Assembly: GCF_002953215.1 (NCBI RefSeq)
Contig: NZ_CP026378.1
Span: 1,842,540-1,906,539, forward strand
DNA from: Mixta calida
GTDB lineage: Bacteria > Pseudomonadota > Gammaproteobacteria > Enterobacterales > Enterobacteriaceae
Direction: 5' to 3'
Length of the DNA: 64,000 nucleotides
The first letter of the stretch is position 1, and the number at the start of each line of letters is the position of its first letter. Below, piece after piece: positions 55,525 through 64,000 of this stretch. The translations under genes were made by a program, and so were the position numbers. Under the pieces are notes generated by a model. It was not told the DNA's origin and searched no databases. It saw only the letters and a list, made by a program, of their open reading frames with translations.

Positions 55525-56022
55525 ATGAGTACGTTCGACACGCTGTTTAAGCAGGGCAAAGATATCGAAACCTTTATCAGCACCGGCACGCCGGAGCAAA
55601 TTGCCGATTTGCGCCGCTGGCAGACGCTGCTGGAGAGCCAGACCGAGGCGGTGGAAAACGCCCTCGCGCCGGCGCGGCAGGCTGAAGGGCGCTTTCGCCT
55701 GCTGGTGGCGGCGGAAATGTGGTGCCCCGACTGTCATCGCAATATTCCGCCGCTGGCGCTGCTCTGTCAGCGGCTGCCCAACGTGGAAATGGCGATAATC
55801 ACCCGCGACGAGGCGCAGCCCTTTACCGAATTGCTGGACGTTGAAAAGGTGAAGATTCCGTTTGTCGTGGTGCTGGACGCCAACTCGACGCCGCTGGGCG
55901 CCTTTATTGAACGTCCGGCGTCGGTGGTGAACGGCGGCGAGGCGCAGCTGGAGGCCTACCGTCGCGGCGATCTGCTGGCAGAGACCATCGGCGACATTAC
56001 CGCGATCATCGCCGGTCTTTGA
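55525..56022 (+). CDS. Thioredoxin family protein
   Basis: The 165-residue protein has a thioredoxin fold with the redox motif WCPDCHRN near residue 71 and the conserved cis-Pro region VKIPFVVVLD. It has an N-terminal helical extension and no signal peptide, so it is cytosolic. It is of the thioredoxin-like family that often carries CPDC. Its partner is unknown. The frame extends upstream to 55399, but GGAGAG directly precedes the ATG at 55525. Confidence 0.87.
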   Translation: MSTFDTLFKQGKDIETFISTGTPEQIADLRRWQTLLESQTEAVENALAPARQAEGRFRLLVAAEMWCPDCHRNIPPLALLCQRLPNVEMAIITRDEAQPFTELLDVEKVKIPFVVVLDANSTPLGAFIERPASVVNGGEAQLEAYRRGDLLAETIGDITAIIAGL

Positions 56023-56089
56023 CGGATGCGGCGGGGCAGGGAGGCCTCGCCGGAAAGGCGGCGGATGACGCTTTGCTCACCTGATCGAA

Positions 56090-56280
56090 TCAGAGCAGGC
56101 TAACGTTAATGCCAATGCCAATGCCAATGCCAATGCCAATGCCAATGCCAATGCTCTGCTGCGCATGGCGCACCGACTGACGCAGCGCTACCAGCTGCGC
56201 GCCCTGCAACATCACCACAAACGGCGAGTTCTGCTGAACGGTGTTTTGCAACTGTTGATAGCACGCCCGGCGTGTTTCTG
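56090..56280 (-). pseudogene. C-terminal remnant of a family 5 (peptide) substrate-binding protein with an Ile-Gly repeat tail
   Basis: Reading the minus strand gives RRACYQQLQNTVQQNSPFVVM, then LQGAQLVALRQSVRHAQQ. This matches the C-terminal part of DppA/OppA-type peptide-binding proteins (YQQLQ...NSPFVVMLQ). The usual last residues are replaced by Ile-Gly repeats coded by the hexanucleotide run at 56108, then NVSLL and a stop. No upstream gene body exists, so it is a remnant. Confidence 0.6.
56108..56155. repeat. Hexanucleotide tandem repeat (AATGCC x7, plus one imperfect unit)
   Basis: Seven exact AATGCC units are followed by AATGCT. On the minus strand the units are GGCATT, coding Gly-Ile dipeptides in the frame of the peptide-binding-protein remnant. 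Such runs change length by slippage without breaking the frame. Confidence 0.95.
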
Positions 56281-56455
56281 TCTTGTTTGCTGCCGATAAA
56301 AAAACGCGGCCTGATCTAACCTGAACCCGCGTCGTCGACAGCGGACGCTGGGCGTAACTGTCTGAAAAATCACCGTGGCATGATGTGGAAAGTCTTTGGC
56401 TTAACGGCTTTGCTACACTCTCTGCTGGATCTCCTAACGCAATCTGAGGTGAATA

Positions 56456-57472
56456 GTGAAAATTAAGAGTTACGCAGCGATGGAAGCCGGACAGGCACTG
56501 ACTTTATATGAATATGAAGCGGAGTCGCTGAGCGCCGAAGATGTGGAAGTTGAGGTGGAATACTGCGGCGTTTGCCATTCCGATCTCTCCATGATCGACA
56601 ATGAATGGGGCGTGTCGCAGTATCCGGTGATCGCCGGTCATGAAGTGATCGGGCGCGTTTCCGCGCTAGGCGACGCGGCCAAAAACAAAGGCCTCGCTAT
56701 TGGTCAGCGCGTGGGCATCGGCTGGACCGCCAAAAGCTGCGAACACTGCGACGCCTGCATTAACGGCGACCAGGTCAACTGTCTGAACGGCAGCGTGCCG
56801 ACCATCGCCAACAAGGGCGGCTTCGCCGAAAAGCTGCGCGCCAACTGGCAGTGGGTGATTCCGCTGCCGGAAAAGCTGGATCCGGCCACGGCGGGTCCGC
56901 TGCTGTGCGGCGGCATCACCGTATTCAAACCGCTGCTGATGCATAACATCACCGCCACCAGCCGCGTCGGCGTGATCGGTATCGGCGGTCTGGGCCATAT
57001 CGCGATTAAAATTCTGCACGCCATGGGCGCGGAAGTGACCGCCTTCAGCTCATCGCCGGCGAAGAAGCAGTCAATTCTGGATATGGGCGCGGATCATGTG
57101 GTGAACAGCCGCGACCCGGAAGCGCTGAAGCAGCTGGCGGGGCAGTTCGATCTGATCCTCAGCACCGTGGCGGTCGATCTTGACTGGCAGCCATATTTTG
57201 CGGCGCTGGCGCCGCGCGGCAACTTCCATACCGTGGGCGCGGTGATGAAGCCGTTCGAAGTTTCCGCCTTCAGCCTGATCCTCGGCGACCGCGCGGTCAC
57301 CGGCTCCTCCACCGGTTCGCCGGGCCAGCTGCGTTCGCTGCTGCGCCTCGCGTCGCGCACCGATATCGCGCCGAAAGTGGAATTTTTCCCGATGTCGAAA
57401 ATCAACGAGGCGCTGGATCACGTTCGCGCCGGTAAAGCCAACTACCGCGTGGTGCTGAAAGCGGATTTCTGA
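56456..57472 (+). CDS. ahr: NADPH-dependent aldehyde reductase Ahr (zinc alcohol dehydrogenase family)
   Basis: The 338-residue protein aligns along its full length with E. coli Ahr/YjgB (339). Catalytic zinc ligands are in [10 protein letters not shown] (Cys37, His41) with GHEVIGRV (His62, Glu63); the structural zinc cluster is [15 protein letters not shown]. The NADPH loop is [14 protein letters not shown]. Ahr reduces a wide range of aldehydes to alcohols. GTG at 56456 is the start, with GAGGTG upstream. A bidirectional terminator follows. Confidence 0.95.
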   Translation: MKIKSYAAMEAGQALTLYEYEAESLSAEDVEVEVEYCGVCHSDLSMIDNEWGVSQYPVIAGHEVIGRVSALGDAAKNKGLAIGQRVGIGWTAKSCEHCDACINGDQVNCLNGSVPTIANKGGFAEKLRANWQWVIPLPEKLDPATAGPLLCGGITVFKPLLMHNITATSRVGVIGIGGLGHIAIKILHAMGAEVTAFSSSPAKKQSILDMGADHVVNSRDPEALKQLAGQFDLILSTVAVDLDWQPYFAALAPRGNFHTVGAVMKPFEVSAFSLILGDRAVTGSSTGSPGQLRSLLRLASRTDIAPKVEFFPMSKINEALDHVRAGKANYRVVLKADF

Positions 57473-57498
57473 TGCGTTAAACGCCACGAAAAGTAAGC

Positions 57499-57529
57499 AA
57501 AAAAGCGGCGATCATCGCCGCTTTTTTTA
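57499..57529. terminator. Bidirectional terminator between ahr and the permease gene
   Basis: AAAGCGGCGAT and ATCGCCGCTTT pair with an A-run before and a T-run after, ending both convergent genes. Confidence 0.92.
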
Positions 57530-57533
57530 TGCC

Positions 57534-58984
57534 TCAGGCGTCGGGGCTCACCTGCCAGCGCTGCTGCGCCTGACGCGCGCGCTGTCGACGCAGCTTCAGC
57601 CGCCAGAACAGCGCCAGCAGCAGGAACCAGAGCGGCATGGCGCACAGCGCGGTCAGCGTATCGCGGTCGAACACCATGATCACCAGCGAAAAGAGAAAGA
57701 ACGCCAGGCTCAGCCAGCACATCGCTACGCCGCCCGGCATCTTAAACGACGAGCGTTGATGCAGATCGGGCCGCCGTTTGCGGTACACCAGGTAAGCCAC
57801 CAGGATCATGCCCCAGCTGTAGATCACCAGAATCGCCGCCAGCGTCGAAACGATGGTGAACAGGGTGACGACGTTGGGCACCAGGAACAGCAGCAGCGTG
57901 CCGCTCAGCATGCAGAAGCAGGAGAAAAGCAGGCTACGCACCGGGATCGCCGTGGCGCGGGAGAGAATGCGGAACTGCCGATGGGCATGTTTCTCCAGCG
58001 ACAGGCCGTACAGCATGCGGGTGCTGGAGTAGACGCCGCTGTTGGCGGAGGAGATCGCCGAGGTGAGGGCGACGAAGTTGATCAGCGCGGCGGCGGCGGG
58101 CAGGCCCGCTTTGTCAAACAGCGTCACAAACGGACTGGTCTCCGCCGAGACGTGCGGCCAGGAGGTCACCGCGATAATCACCACCATCGACAGCACATAG
58201 AAAATAATAATACGCAGCGGAATGGCGCGAATGGCGCGCGGCAGAATTTTTTCCGGCGTTTTGGTCTCCGCCGTCATGGTGCCAAGCAGCTCCACGCCGG
58301 TGTAGGAGAAGATAGCGATCTGGAAACCGGCGAAAAAGCCCACTACGCCGTGCGGCATAAACACCGCCGGTTCGGTCAGGTTGCCTAGCGAGGCGCGCAC
58401 GCCGTCCGGCGAGGTCCAGCCGGTCACCACCATCCAGAAACCGGTGAGGATCAGCGCCACGATGGCGATCACCTTGATAATCGCGAACCAGAACTCCGCT
58501 TCGCCGAACATCTTCACCGACAGCAGGTTAAACATAAACAGCAGCGCAAGGGTAAACAGCGCCGGAACCCAGGGCGAGAGATCGGGCAGCCAGTACTGCA
58601 CGTAGCCGCCGCACACCACCACATCGGCGATGCAGGTGACCACCCAGCTCAGCCAGTAGGACCAGCCGAGAAAAAAGCTCGCTTTCGGCCCAAGATAGTC
58701 GGAAACGAAATCGGCGAATGAGCGGTAATCCAGGCGCGTGAGCAGCAGCTCGCCCATGGCGCGCATCACCATATACATAAAAAACCCGACTACCACGTAG
58801 GTGATCAGAATCGAGGTGCCGGATACGGCGATGGTTTTGCCTGCGCCCATAAACAGGCCGGTGCCGATCGCGCCGCCCAAAGAAATCAGCTGAATATGCC
58901 GTTCACTCAGGCCGCGATGCAGTTTTTGCGGCGCATCATCCTGCGCGCCGGACGCGGACGAGCGCGGGGGTGTTTTACGGTCAT
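57534..58984 (-). CDS. CycA-like amino acid permease (D-serine/D-alanine/glycine type)
   Basis: The protein is a 12-span APC permease close to E. coli CycA: RHIQLISLGGAIGTGLFMGAG, VMRAMGELLL, GFFAGFQIAIFSYTGVELLGT, AETKTPEKILPRAI, SANSGVYSSTRMLYGL. It imports small amino acids by proton symport. The good start (ATG 58984, 5 bases after AGGAG) is out of frame with the rest: adding one base in the five-G run at 58966-58970 gives MTVKHPPRSSASGAQ in frame, about 483 residues. The unbroken frame starts at 59048 without a ribosome site. The start is thus affected by a one-base deficit, either a true mutation or a sequencing error. Confidence 0.85.
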
Positions 58985-59555
58985 GGCATCTCCTTTTTTG
59001 ACGTCTGACCATGAAGCGAATGGAGGTTTTCATCGGGCAATAGATCACCTTCCCTGATATATCGCAGGGAACAGGCGCAGCAGAGCTGCCGAAAGCACGG
59101 TGGACGGGCCCGATGACAGGCGATAAACATCACATTACAGCTGGCAGTGGATGCAACTTATTGAAACAGAGAAGAACCTCCTGGCGTTGGGCAAAATCGA
59201 CGGCGATGGCTGCCCGGATAGCTTCAATGCTGGCCGTCGGAATTTACATTGTCAACCGTGTAAACTAACGAAAAATTAACTTTTTGATCACTTTCAAGGT
59301 TCTGAAAAATCAGCAAAAAATTGTTTTATGCATAAATAGTGCATAAAAAATGCATAAAAGCGAAGCGCTTATGGCAACGCTGAAAAGTAACTAATTATTC
59401 ACCTCTGTTGCGATTGCTTTACGCAAAAACAATTTTTTCCGCGTCGCAGGGAAATCCGCAGACGATAATTAATGATAAATTCATCATCGCATAGTGATAT
59501 GCGGGTCATTTCCACGGTTTAACAATATAAATAACTTTGTTCAAAAAGGTTTGTT
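58985..59555. promoter_or_regulatory. Divergent region upstream of the permease and glutamate dehydrogenase genes
   Basis: No gene is supported. The right half is AT-rich and carries three phased TGCATAAA repeats. AAAAAGG at 59544-59550 is the ribosome site of the dehydrogenase gene. Confidence 0.5.
59329..59358. promoter_or_regulatory. Three TGCATAAA direct repeats at 11-bp intervals upstream of the dehydrogenase gene
   Basis: TGCATAAA starts at 59329, 59340 and 59351, so copies lie on one face of the helix. Adjacent copies also read as inverted ATGCAT elements. The pattern faintly resembles ArgR boxes but could serve another nitrogen-related regulator. No binding evidence. Confidence 0.45.
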
Positions 59556-60830
59556 ATGGAAAAGCTATCTTACGCGTCAGAAAGCGGTACATCGGCCTGG
59601 AACACCTACCTTCAGCAAATTGACCGCGTTGCCCCTTACCTGGGCGAACTGTCGCGCTGGATCGATACGCTGCGCCATCCGAAACGCGCGCTGATCGTTG
59701 ATATCCCCCTACAGATGGACGACGGCACCATTCGCCACTTCGAAGGCTTCCGCGTTCAGCACAATCTTTCTCGCGGTCCGGGCAAGGGCGGCATTCGCTA
59801 TCATCCTGACGTGGACCTGAATGAGGTGATGGCCCTCTCCGCATGGATGACCATTAAATGCGCCGCCGTCAACCTGCCGTACGGCGGGGCGAAAGGCGGC
59901 ATCCGCGTCGACCCTTTCTCGCTCTCCGAGGGCGAGCTGGAGCGTCTGACGCGTCGCTACACCAGCGAAATCGGCCTGATTATCGGGCCGCAGCGCGATA
60001 TCCCGGCGCCGGATGTCGGCACCAACGGCAAAGTGATGGCCTGGATGATGGACACCTACTCCATGAACCACGGCACCACTATCACCGGCGTGGTGACCGG
60101 CAAGCCCATTCACCTCGGCGGCTCGCTGGGCCGTGAAAAAGCGACCGGTCGCGGCGTATTCGTTACCGGACGTGAAGTAGCGGGACGCGCGGGCATCGGA
60201 ATCGAAGGGGCGAAGATCGCCGTCCAGGGATTCGGCAATGTTGGCAGCGAAGCCGCCCGCCTGTTCGCGGAAGCGGGCGCGCGCGTGGTGGTGATTCAGG
60301 ATCATACCGCCACGCTGTTTAACGCCGACGGCATCGACCTGCATGCGCTCAGCGAGTGGCAGAACCGCCACAAGCAGATCGCCGGCTTCCCTGGCGCGAA
60401 GAGCATCGACAGCGAAGCGTTCTGGACCACGGATATGGATATTCTGATCCCGGCGGCGCTGGAAGGGCAGATTACCCGCGAGCGCGCTGAAAAACTGCGC
60501 TGCAAGCTGGTGCTGGAAGGCGCTAACGGTCCGACTTACCCGGACGCGGACGATATTCTGAAGGCGCGCGGCATTACCGTGGTGCCGGACGTGATCTGCA
60601 ACGCCGGTGGGGTAACGGTCAGCTACTTCGAGTGGGTGCAGGATATGGCAAGCTTCTTCTGGAGCGAAGAGGAGATCAATGCGCGCATGGACAAGATCAT
60701 GACCGAAGCGATGGTGCATGTCTGGGACAAAGCGGCGGAGAAAGAGTGTACGTTGCGTACCGCCGCCTATATCGTCGCCTGCGAACGCATTCTGATGGCG
60801 CGTAAAGATCGCGGCATCTATCCAGGCTGA
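59556..60830 (+). CDS. Glutamate dehydrogenase (Glu/Leu/Phe/Val dehydrogenase family)
   Basis: The 424-residue protein has the substrate-binding [13 protein letters not shown], the catalytic Lys region [30 protein letters not shown], and the NAD(P) loop [18 protein letters not shown]. It interconverts glutamate and 2-oxoglutarate plus ammonia. It is shorter than E. coli GdhA (447) and is of the Bacillus RocG/GudB-like type, more often NAD-linked and catabolic (inference). AAAGG lies 7 bases upstream of the ATG. A terminator follows. Confidence 0.93.
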   Translation: MEKLSYASESGTSAWNTYLQQIDRVAPYLGELSRWIDTLRHPKRALIVDIPLQMDDGTIRHFEGFRVQHNLSRGPGKGGIRYHPDVDLNEVMALSAWMTIKCAAVNLPYGGAKGGIRVDPFSLSEGELERLTRRYTSEIGLIIGPQRDIPAPDVGTNGKVMAWMMDTYSMNHGTTITGVVTGKPIHLGGSLGREKATGRGVFVTGREVAGRAGIGIEGAKIAVQGFGNVGSEAARLFAEAGARVVVIQDHTATLFNADGIDLHALSEWQNRHKQIAGFPGAKSIDSEAFWTTDMDILIPAALEGQITRERAEKLRCKLVLEGANGPTYPDADDILKARGITVVPDVICNAGGVTVSYFEWVQDMASFFWSEEEINARMDKIMTEAMVHVWDKAAEKECTLRTAAYIVACERILMARKDRGIYPG

Positions 60831-60838
60831 CAGGCTGC

Positions 60839-60872
60839 AAGCCGCGCGCGAACCCGTCGCGCGCGGCTTTTT
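60839..60872 (+). terminator. Rho-independent terminator after the glutamate dehydrogenase gene
   Basis: AAGCCGCGCGCGA and TCGCGCGCGGCTT pair perfectly around five bases and end in TTTTT. Confidence 0.93.
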
Positions 60873-60874
60873 GG

Positions 60875-61096
60875 CTAGCGGTGTGAACGACGCGCTCTGA
60901 CGAGGCGCAGCCGCCGGACAAAAAACAGCACATCTTCACGCAGCCAGAGGCGGCGCGGAAGCGGATCGTGATTCAACGCTTCCGGCAGCGCGATGCCCTC
61001 AATGGCGCCGCGATTGCAGATCGCCCGAATAAAATCGCTTTCTTTCATGCCGACGCAGCGGGCGAATTCCAGCGCGGTAACGTGTAAGCGGCCCAT
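60875..61096 (-). CDS. Small protein with an excisionase/MerR-like helix-turn-helix
   Basis: The 73-residue protein starts MGRLHVTALEFARCVGMKESDFIRAICNRG and ends with W-x-REDVLFFVRR and a basic tail. The order HTH, then G-x-x-LPE, then W-x-REDV recalls HTH_17/excisionase-type DNA-binding modules, but the match is loose. AAGGAG lies 6 bases before the ATG at 61096. It is convergent to the dehydrogenase gene. There is no prophage context. Function unknown. Confidence 0.65.
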   Translation of the reverse strand: MGRLHVTALEFARCVGMKESDFIRAICNRGAIEGIALPEALNHDPLPRRLWLREDVLFFVRRLRLVRARRSHR

Positions 61097-61312
61097 CGTT
61101 TTCTCCTTAAGCCTGTTCAGGCAATCATTAATAAAATTTGGCTTAAGAACATCTTTTCTCCTTACAGAGGCGGCAATATTGATCTGCATCAGGAGATATA
61201 ACGATTAAAGGTAAATTTTGCTAACCGTTTCGCTTGTTGCTGGCAGCGGGCCGCACCGAAAAGGAGAAGGGTGAATCCGCCGCAAGGCGGTGGCGGAAAA
61301 GGCAGGAAGCGT

Positions 61313-61636
61313 TCAGGTGATATGCATAATCGCGCCGGGCGCTTTCAGCATCTGAAACAGCGCTTGCTGGCTGGCGTCGGTGGCGTCGCCGCACTCCCAG
61401 CCGTGCCGCCAGGTGAGATGATGAATATGACCCAGCTGACGCCACAGGGCGATGGCGGAGGCCGCCAGCGCGCAGGTGTCGTCGCTCTGTAAACACTCCA
61501 CGGTGGTATAGCTCCCTTCGTCCAGCGCATTAATAAATACCTGGGTCGCGTCGGACGGAAACACCGCGCGCAGGTCGTCCAGCATATCAGCGCTGACAGG
61601 ACGGGAAAGCCGCAGAATAAAGGTTGATGAAGACAA
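61313..61636 (-). CDS. Small protein of unknown function
   Basis: The frame gives about 107 residues from the TTG at 61636, which has GGGAG 5 bases upstream; an ATG at 61666 gives 117. It reads STFILRLSRPVSADMLDDLR, then TTVECLQSDDTCALAASAI, and has no signal peptide. I do not recognise a family. Its compact length and ribosome site support it as real. It lies downstream of the GlxA-type regulator on the same strand with a 120-bp gap. Confidence 0.55.
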   Translation of the reverse strand: MSSSTFILRLSRPVSADMLDDLRAVFPSDATQVFINALDEGSYTTVECLQSDDTCALAASAIALWRQLGHIHHLTWRHGWECGDATDASQQALFQMLKAPGAIMHIT

Positions 61637-61756
61637 AATGACTCCCTGAATGCCGTAGATGTGCATCGCACAGGACTGGTCGATGTCCGCAAAAGCGGAA
61701 TGTTTTTATTGTACTACGTCAGCGGACAACGGGGAGAATGTTGTGTGGGAATAGCC

Positions 61757-62734
61757 TTAGCTGTCGCCAGGCTGGCCTGCCTGCTGGCCGCCGCGAAACG
61801 CGCGCCGCCATTCGCTGGGACTAATATCGAAGCGGGCCTTGAAACGCTGACGAAAGGAAACGGGCGAGTGGAAGCCCGACAGCTGCGCCACCGCTTCGAT
61901 GCTGTGATCGGTTGTTTCCAGCAGCGCCTGGCTACGCCGCAGACGCTCCGTATCCAGCCATTCGCCGACGGAAATGCCCGTCGCCTTAATAAAGTGACGG
62001 GTAAAGGTGCGGCGGCTCATATTGACCAAACGCGCCAGCGAGTCGAGATTATGCGGCTGGTGAAGATGATTCCGCAGGTAATCCAGCAGCGCGTTGATTT
62101 TACTGTCACGCGTATTTTCCGGCACCGGATGTTCAATAAACTGCGCCTGGCCGCCTTCACGATAGGGCGCCACCACCATGCGTCGGGCGACGCGATTAGC
62201 CGCCGCGCTGCCGTACTGCTTGCGCACCAGATAGAGGCAGCAATCGATGCCGGCGGCGGTGCCCGCCGAGGTGATCAGCCGCTCGTCATCGATATAGAGC
62301 GCGTTGGTATCCAGCTGGACGGCCGGAAAGCGTTCGGTGAAGTCACGCTCCAGCTCCCAGTGCGTCGCCGCGCGCCGGTTGTCCAGCAGCCCTGCGTAGG
62401 CCAGCACATAGGTTCCCAGACAGAGACCCACCACCTGCGCGCCGCGCCGGTGAGCGGCGATCAGCGCGTCAAGAAGGGCCTGCGACGGTCTTTCAGTAGG
62501 ATGATGCCAGTAGGGTACGATGACGATATCCGCCGTCTCCAGCGTCTCCAGCCCGCGTTCTACATTGACCGACATGCCGATATCAGACTGCACCATGCCG
62601 ATTTTTTCCGCGCAGATAAGCAGCTGAAACAGCTCCGGCTGCGGCATCGACTGGCCAAAAATAATGCAGGGAACCGAGAAATGAAATGGGCTGAAACCCT
62701 CAGTAGCGATTACCGCGACGGATGGAGCGGGCAT
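61757..62734 (-). CDS. GlxA family transcriptional regulator (DJ-1/PfpI domain fused to AraC HTH)
   Basis: The 325-residue protein has an N-terminal DJ-1/PfpI domain with VVGLCLGTYVLAYAGLLDNRR (nucleophile-elbow Cys) and ATHWELERDF. The C-terminal AraC domain has NLDSLARLVNMSRRTFTRHF and SIEAVAQLSGFHSPVSFRQRF ending in SPSEWRRAFRG. The ATG at 62734 follows GGAAAAG; a GTG at 62764 is an alternative. It lies 120 bp downstream of the MBL hydrolase on the same strand and may control it. A long antisense frame (61661-63211) across both genes is a shadow. Confidence 0.9.
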   Translation of the reverse strand: MPAPSVAVIATEGFSPFHFSVPCIIFGQSMPQPELFQLLICAEKIGMVQSDIGMSVNVERGLETLETADIVIVPYWHHPTERPSQALLDALIAAHRRGAQVVGLCLGTYVLAYAGLLDNRRAATHWELERDFTERFPAVQLDTNALYIDDERLITSAGTAAGIDCCLYLVRKQYGSAAANRVARRMVVAPYREGGQAQFIEHPVPENTRDSKINALLDYLRNHLHQPHNLDSLARLVNMSRRTFTRHFIKATGISVGEWLDTERLRRSQALLETTDHSIEAVAQLSGFHSPVSFRQRFKARFDISPSEWRRAFRGGQQAGQPGDS

Positions 62735-62854
62735 AACACTTTTCCAGTTGTCGCGCCGCTTCACTCACGGGCGAGGGCGCAGAAACATATAGCCGCAGAC
62801 GCAGCTGCGGCGACGGTTAAGGCATGCGGACAACGGCAGTCAACAACGCGCGAC

Positions 62855-63631
62855 TCAAAAATAACAGCTTTCGCCGTCCGCCGGGATGCGCAGGCACGCC
62901 TGGAGACCCTGCTCGCTGGCGTATTCACGCAGTTCGTCACGGCTCAGAATGCAGTGATTCACCGCTTCCATATGCGACGCCACGATAGTCGCCTGCGGCA
63001 GCGCCTGATGCGTACGCAGTATATCCTCTTTGCCCATGATAATGGCGCCGATATGGTCAACCTGAGCAAAACCGGCGTTCACCACCACCACATCAGGCCG
63101 CCAGGCGTTCAGGCTGTCGATATAGGATTTAACCCAGATGGTGTCGCCAGCGATATAAAGCGTTTTTTCATCAGGATGCTGGAACACCAGTCCGCAGGCG
63201 TCGCCAAGTAGCGCGGCGATCTCCGGGTTGCTATAGGCCTCATCGCTGCCGTGCTGACCGTCGGTTCTGATAAGGGTGATGCCGGCAAACGTATTGTGTT
63301 CCTCTAACACCTGAATTCGGGTAAAACCCTGCGCGCGGATAAGCTCGGCGTCGGCAGCGTTCTGGGTAAAAATCAGCATATCTTTGGAGATATGCGCCGC
63401 TGCCGCCTCATCCCAGTGGTCGCGGTGAGTGTGGGTGACGATGATCGCATCCACATCCAGCAGAGTTTCAAGCGGCAGCGGCAGCGCAACCAGCGGGTTA
63501 CGCAGGTGCGAGCGTGCGGTGCCCGGAAAACCTTCCCAGGCCTCTTTGTCAGCCAGCATCGGATCGATTAGAAATTTTACCCCAGCGTAGTTAAGCAGCA
63601 GCGTGGCGTTACGAATTTGCGTCAGTTTCAT
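62855..63631 (-). CDS. UlaG-like MBL-fold metallo-hydrolase
   Basis: The 258-residue protein has the metallo-beta-lactamase motif VTHTHRDHWDEAA, LIDPML near the N-terminus, the Asp ligand in LYIAGDTIW, and His in ASHMEAVNHC. The layout resembles UlaG-like hydrolases; the true substrate is unknown. The start MKLTQIRNATLLLNYAGVKF is of the family. It is followed by the GlxA-type regulator on the same strand. Confidence 0.88.
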   Translation of the reverse strand: MKLTQIRNATLLLNYAGVKFLIDPMLADKEAWEGFPGTARSHLRNPLVALPLPLETLLDVDAIIVTHTHRDHWDEAAAAHISKDMLIFTQNAADAELIRAQGFTRIQVLEEHNTFAGITLIRTDGQHGSDEAYSNPEIAALLGDACGLVFQHPDEKTLYIAGDTIWVKSYIDSLNAWRPDVVVVNAGFAQVDHIGAIIMGKEDILRTHQALPQATIVASHMEAVNHCILSRDELREYASEQGLQACLRIPADGESCYF

Positions 63632-63772
63632 CTTTCACTCCGGTTAAACATTACAGCGCGGGAGATTGCCTGTCGGGATGAAAGCAGTATAGGGAGGGGG
63701 AAAAGCGAGAGTGAGTAGCCTGATAGTCAAATAGCGATGGAATCGGGTCAATCCGCCCTCGCTGGTAGTGAC

Positions 63773-63792
63773 AGCCCCAACGCAGTGGGGCT
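63773..63792. other. Inverted repeat after the yceI-type gene
   Basis: AGCCCC and GGGGCT pair around eight bases, 8 bp beyond the stop of the minus-strand YceI gene. There is no T-run, so it may be a weak terminator or a 3'-end stabiliser. Confidence 0.4.
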
Positions 63793-63799
63793 GACAGGC

Positions 63800-64000
63800 T
63801 TATTTATCGGCCCAGGCTTCGGTGGAGATGGTCAGAGCGATCTCATCGCTTACGGCCGGAATATACTGTTTCAGACCGAAATCGGAACGCTTCACGGTGC
63901 CGGTAGCGTCAAAGCCGATCGCCTGCTTTTTCATCATCGGGTGTTCGCCCTGTTTGTTCAGGGTGGCGTGCAGGGTCACAGGTTTGGTGACGCCTTTGAT
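63800..64000 (-). CDS. YceI family periplasmic protein, C-terminal part (runs off the window)
   Basis: Reading the minus strand from the window edge gives IKGVTKPVTLHATLNKQGEH, then KRSDFGLKQYIPAVSDEIAL and the end EAWADK with a TAA at 63800-63802. The GVTKPVTL and KRSDFG motifs define the YceI lipocalin-like family of periplasmic proteins thought to bind isoprenoid-like lipids. The N-terminus and signal peptide are outside the window. Its stop is followed by a weak inverted repeat. Confidence 0.92.
   Translation of the reverse strand: MKGVTKPVTLHATLNKQGEHPMMKKQAIGFDATGTVKRSDFGLKQYIPAVSDEIALTISTEAWADK

Noticed and set aside
61661-63211. A 516-codon plus-strand frame
   Set aside because: It lies antisense to the GlxA-type regulator and the UlaG-like hydrolase, both with clear family motifs. 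Its translation is Arg/His/Gln-rich with no domain, typical of a shadow in GC-rich DNA.

Overview
The window looks like chromosomal DNA of an enterobacterium, most likely the Pantoea/Mixta/Erwinia group (inference). The close Enterobacterales-type proteins include a complete sorbitol operon (srlAEBDMR-gutQ), mqo, umuD/umuC, ahr, rclA, a ybiI-type DksA-like protein, a YmgB/AriR-like protein, a KGG stress protein and a yceI-type gene. I saw no rRNA, tRNA, CRISPR array, intact insertion sequence or prophage.

Layout. Positions 1-10.5 kb hold small redox and transport units: a LysR fragment divergent from a quinone-oxidoreductase-like gene, rclA, an SDR with a divergent DJ-1/AraC regulator, a two-gene PQQ dehydrogenase, a PchB-like chorismate mutase, and an EamA transporter with its LysR regulator. 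Positions 11.5-16.9 kb are the sorbitol PTS operon with its DeoR-type repressor. Positions 17.1-18.9 kb hold a TetR gene and a divergent NAD(P)-binding protein separated by two near-identical palindromes. Positions 19.2-21 kb carry a DUF4142 protein and an MscS channel. Positions 21.5-26.2 kb are a LacI-controlled catabolic cluster (sugar porter, IolE-like TIM barrel, Gfo/Idh/MocA dehydrogenase). Positions 26.3-33.1 kb hold an oxidoreductase, csaA, an aldehyde dehydrogenase/TetR pair, an uncharacterised protein and a manganese catalase. Positions 33.1-36.9 kb are gene-poor and AT-rich, with an AriR-like gene, two orphan terminators and a convergent pair of paralogous unknown proteins with a Cys-rich tail. 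Positions 36.9-43.2 kb hold a DksA-like protein, a LysE exporter, an XRE regulator, umuD, mqo and an FUSC exporter. Positions 43.3-49.8 kb hold a MetINQ-like ABC transporter with a 2OG-Fe(II) oxygenase, then a coupled metallo-hydrolase/alpha-beta hydrolase pair with a divergent LysR. Positions 50-54.3 kb carry umuC, a three-repeat KGG protein, a membrane protein of unknown role, a copper-bundle protein, and a scrap of a second umuC joined to a LysR remnant. Positions 54.3-64 kb hold a BglK-like ROK kinase, a thioredoxin-like protein, a peptide-binding-protein remnant with an Ile-Gly repeat tail, ahr, a CycA-like permease, a glutamate dehydrogenase, a GlxA-type regulator, an UlaG-like hydrolase and the end of a yceI-type gene.

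The most interesting points are: (1) the convergent paralogous pair at 34690-35623, a family I do not recognise; (2) the membrane and catalytic parts of a PQQ dehydrogenase encoded by separate genes; (3) umuD and umuC 11 kb apart, each with its own LexA box, plus a decayed umuC copy; (4) three genes (sugar porter, metI-like, cycA-like) that each lack exactly one base at or beside a C/G run, which suggests systematic homopolymer under-calling, although the porter site also fits a slippery heptamer; (5) clear candidate operators for SrlR and for the TetR at 17 kb.
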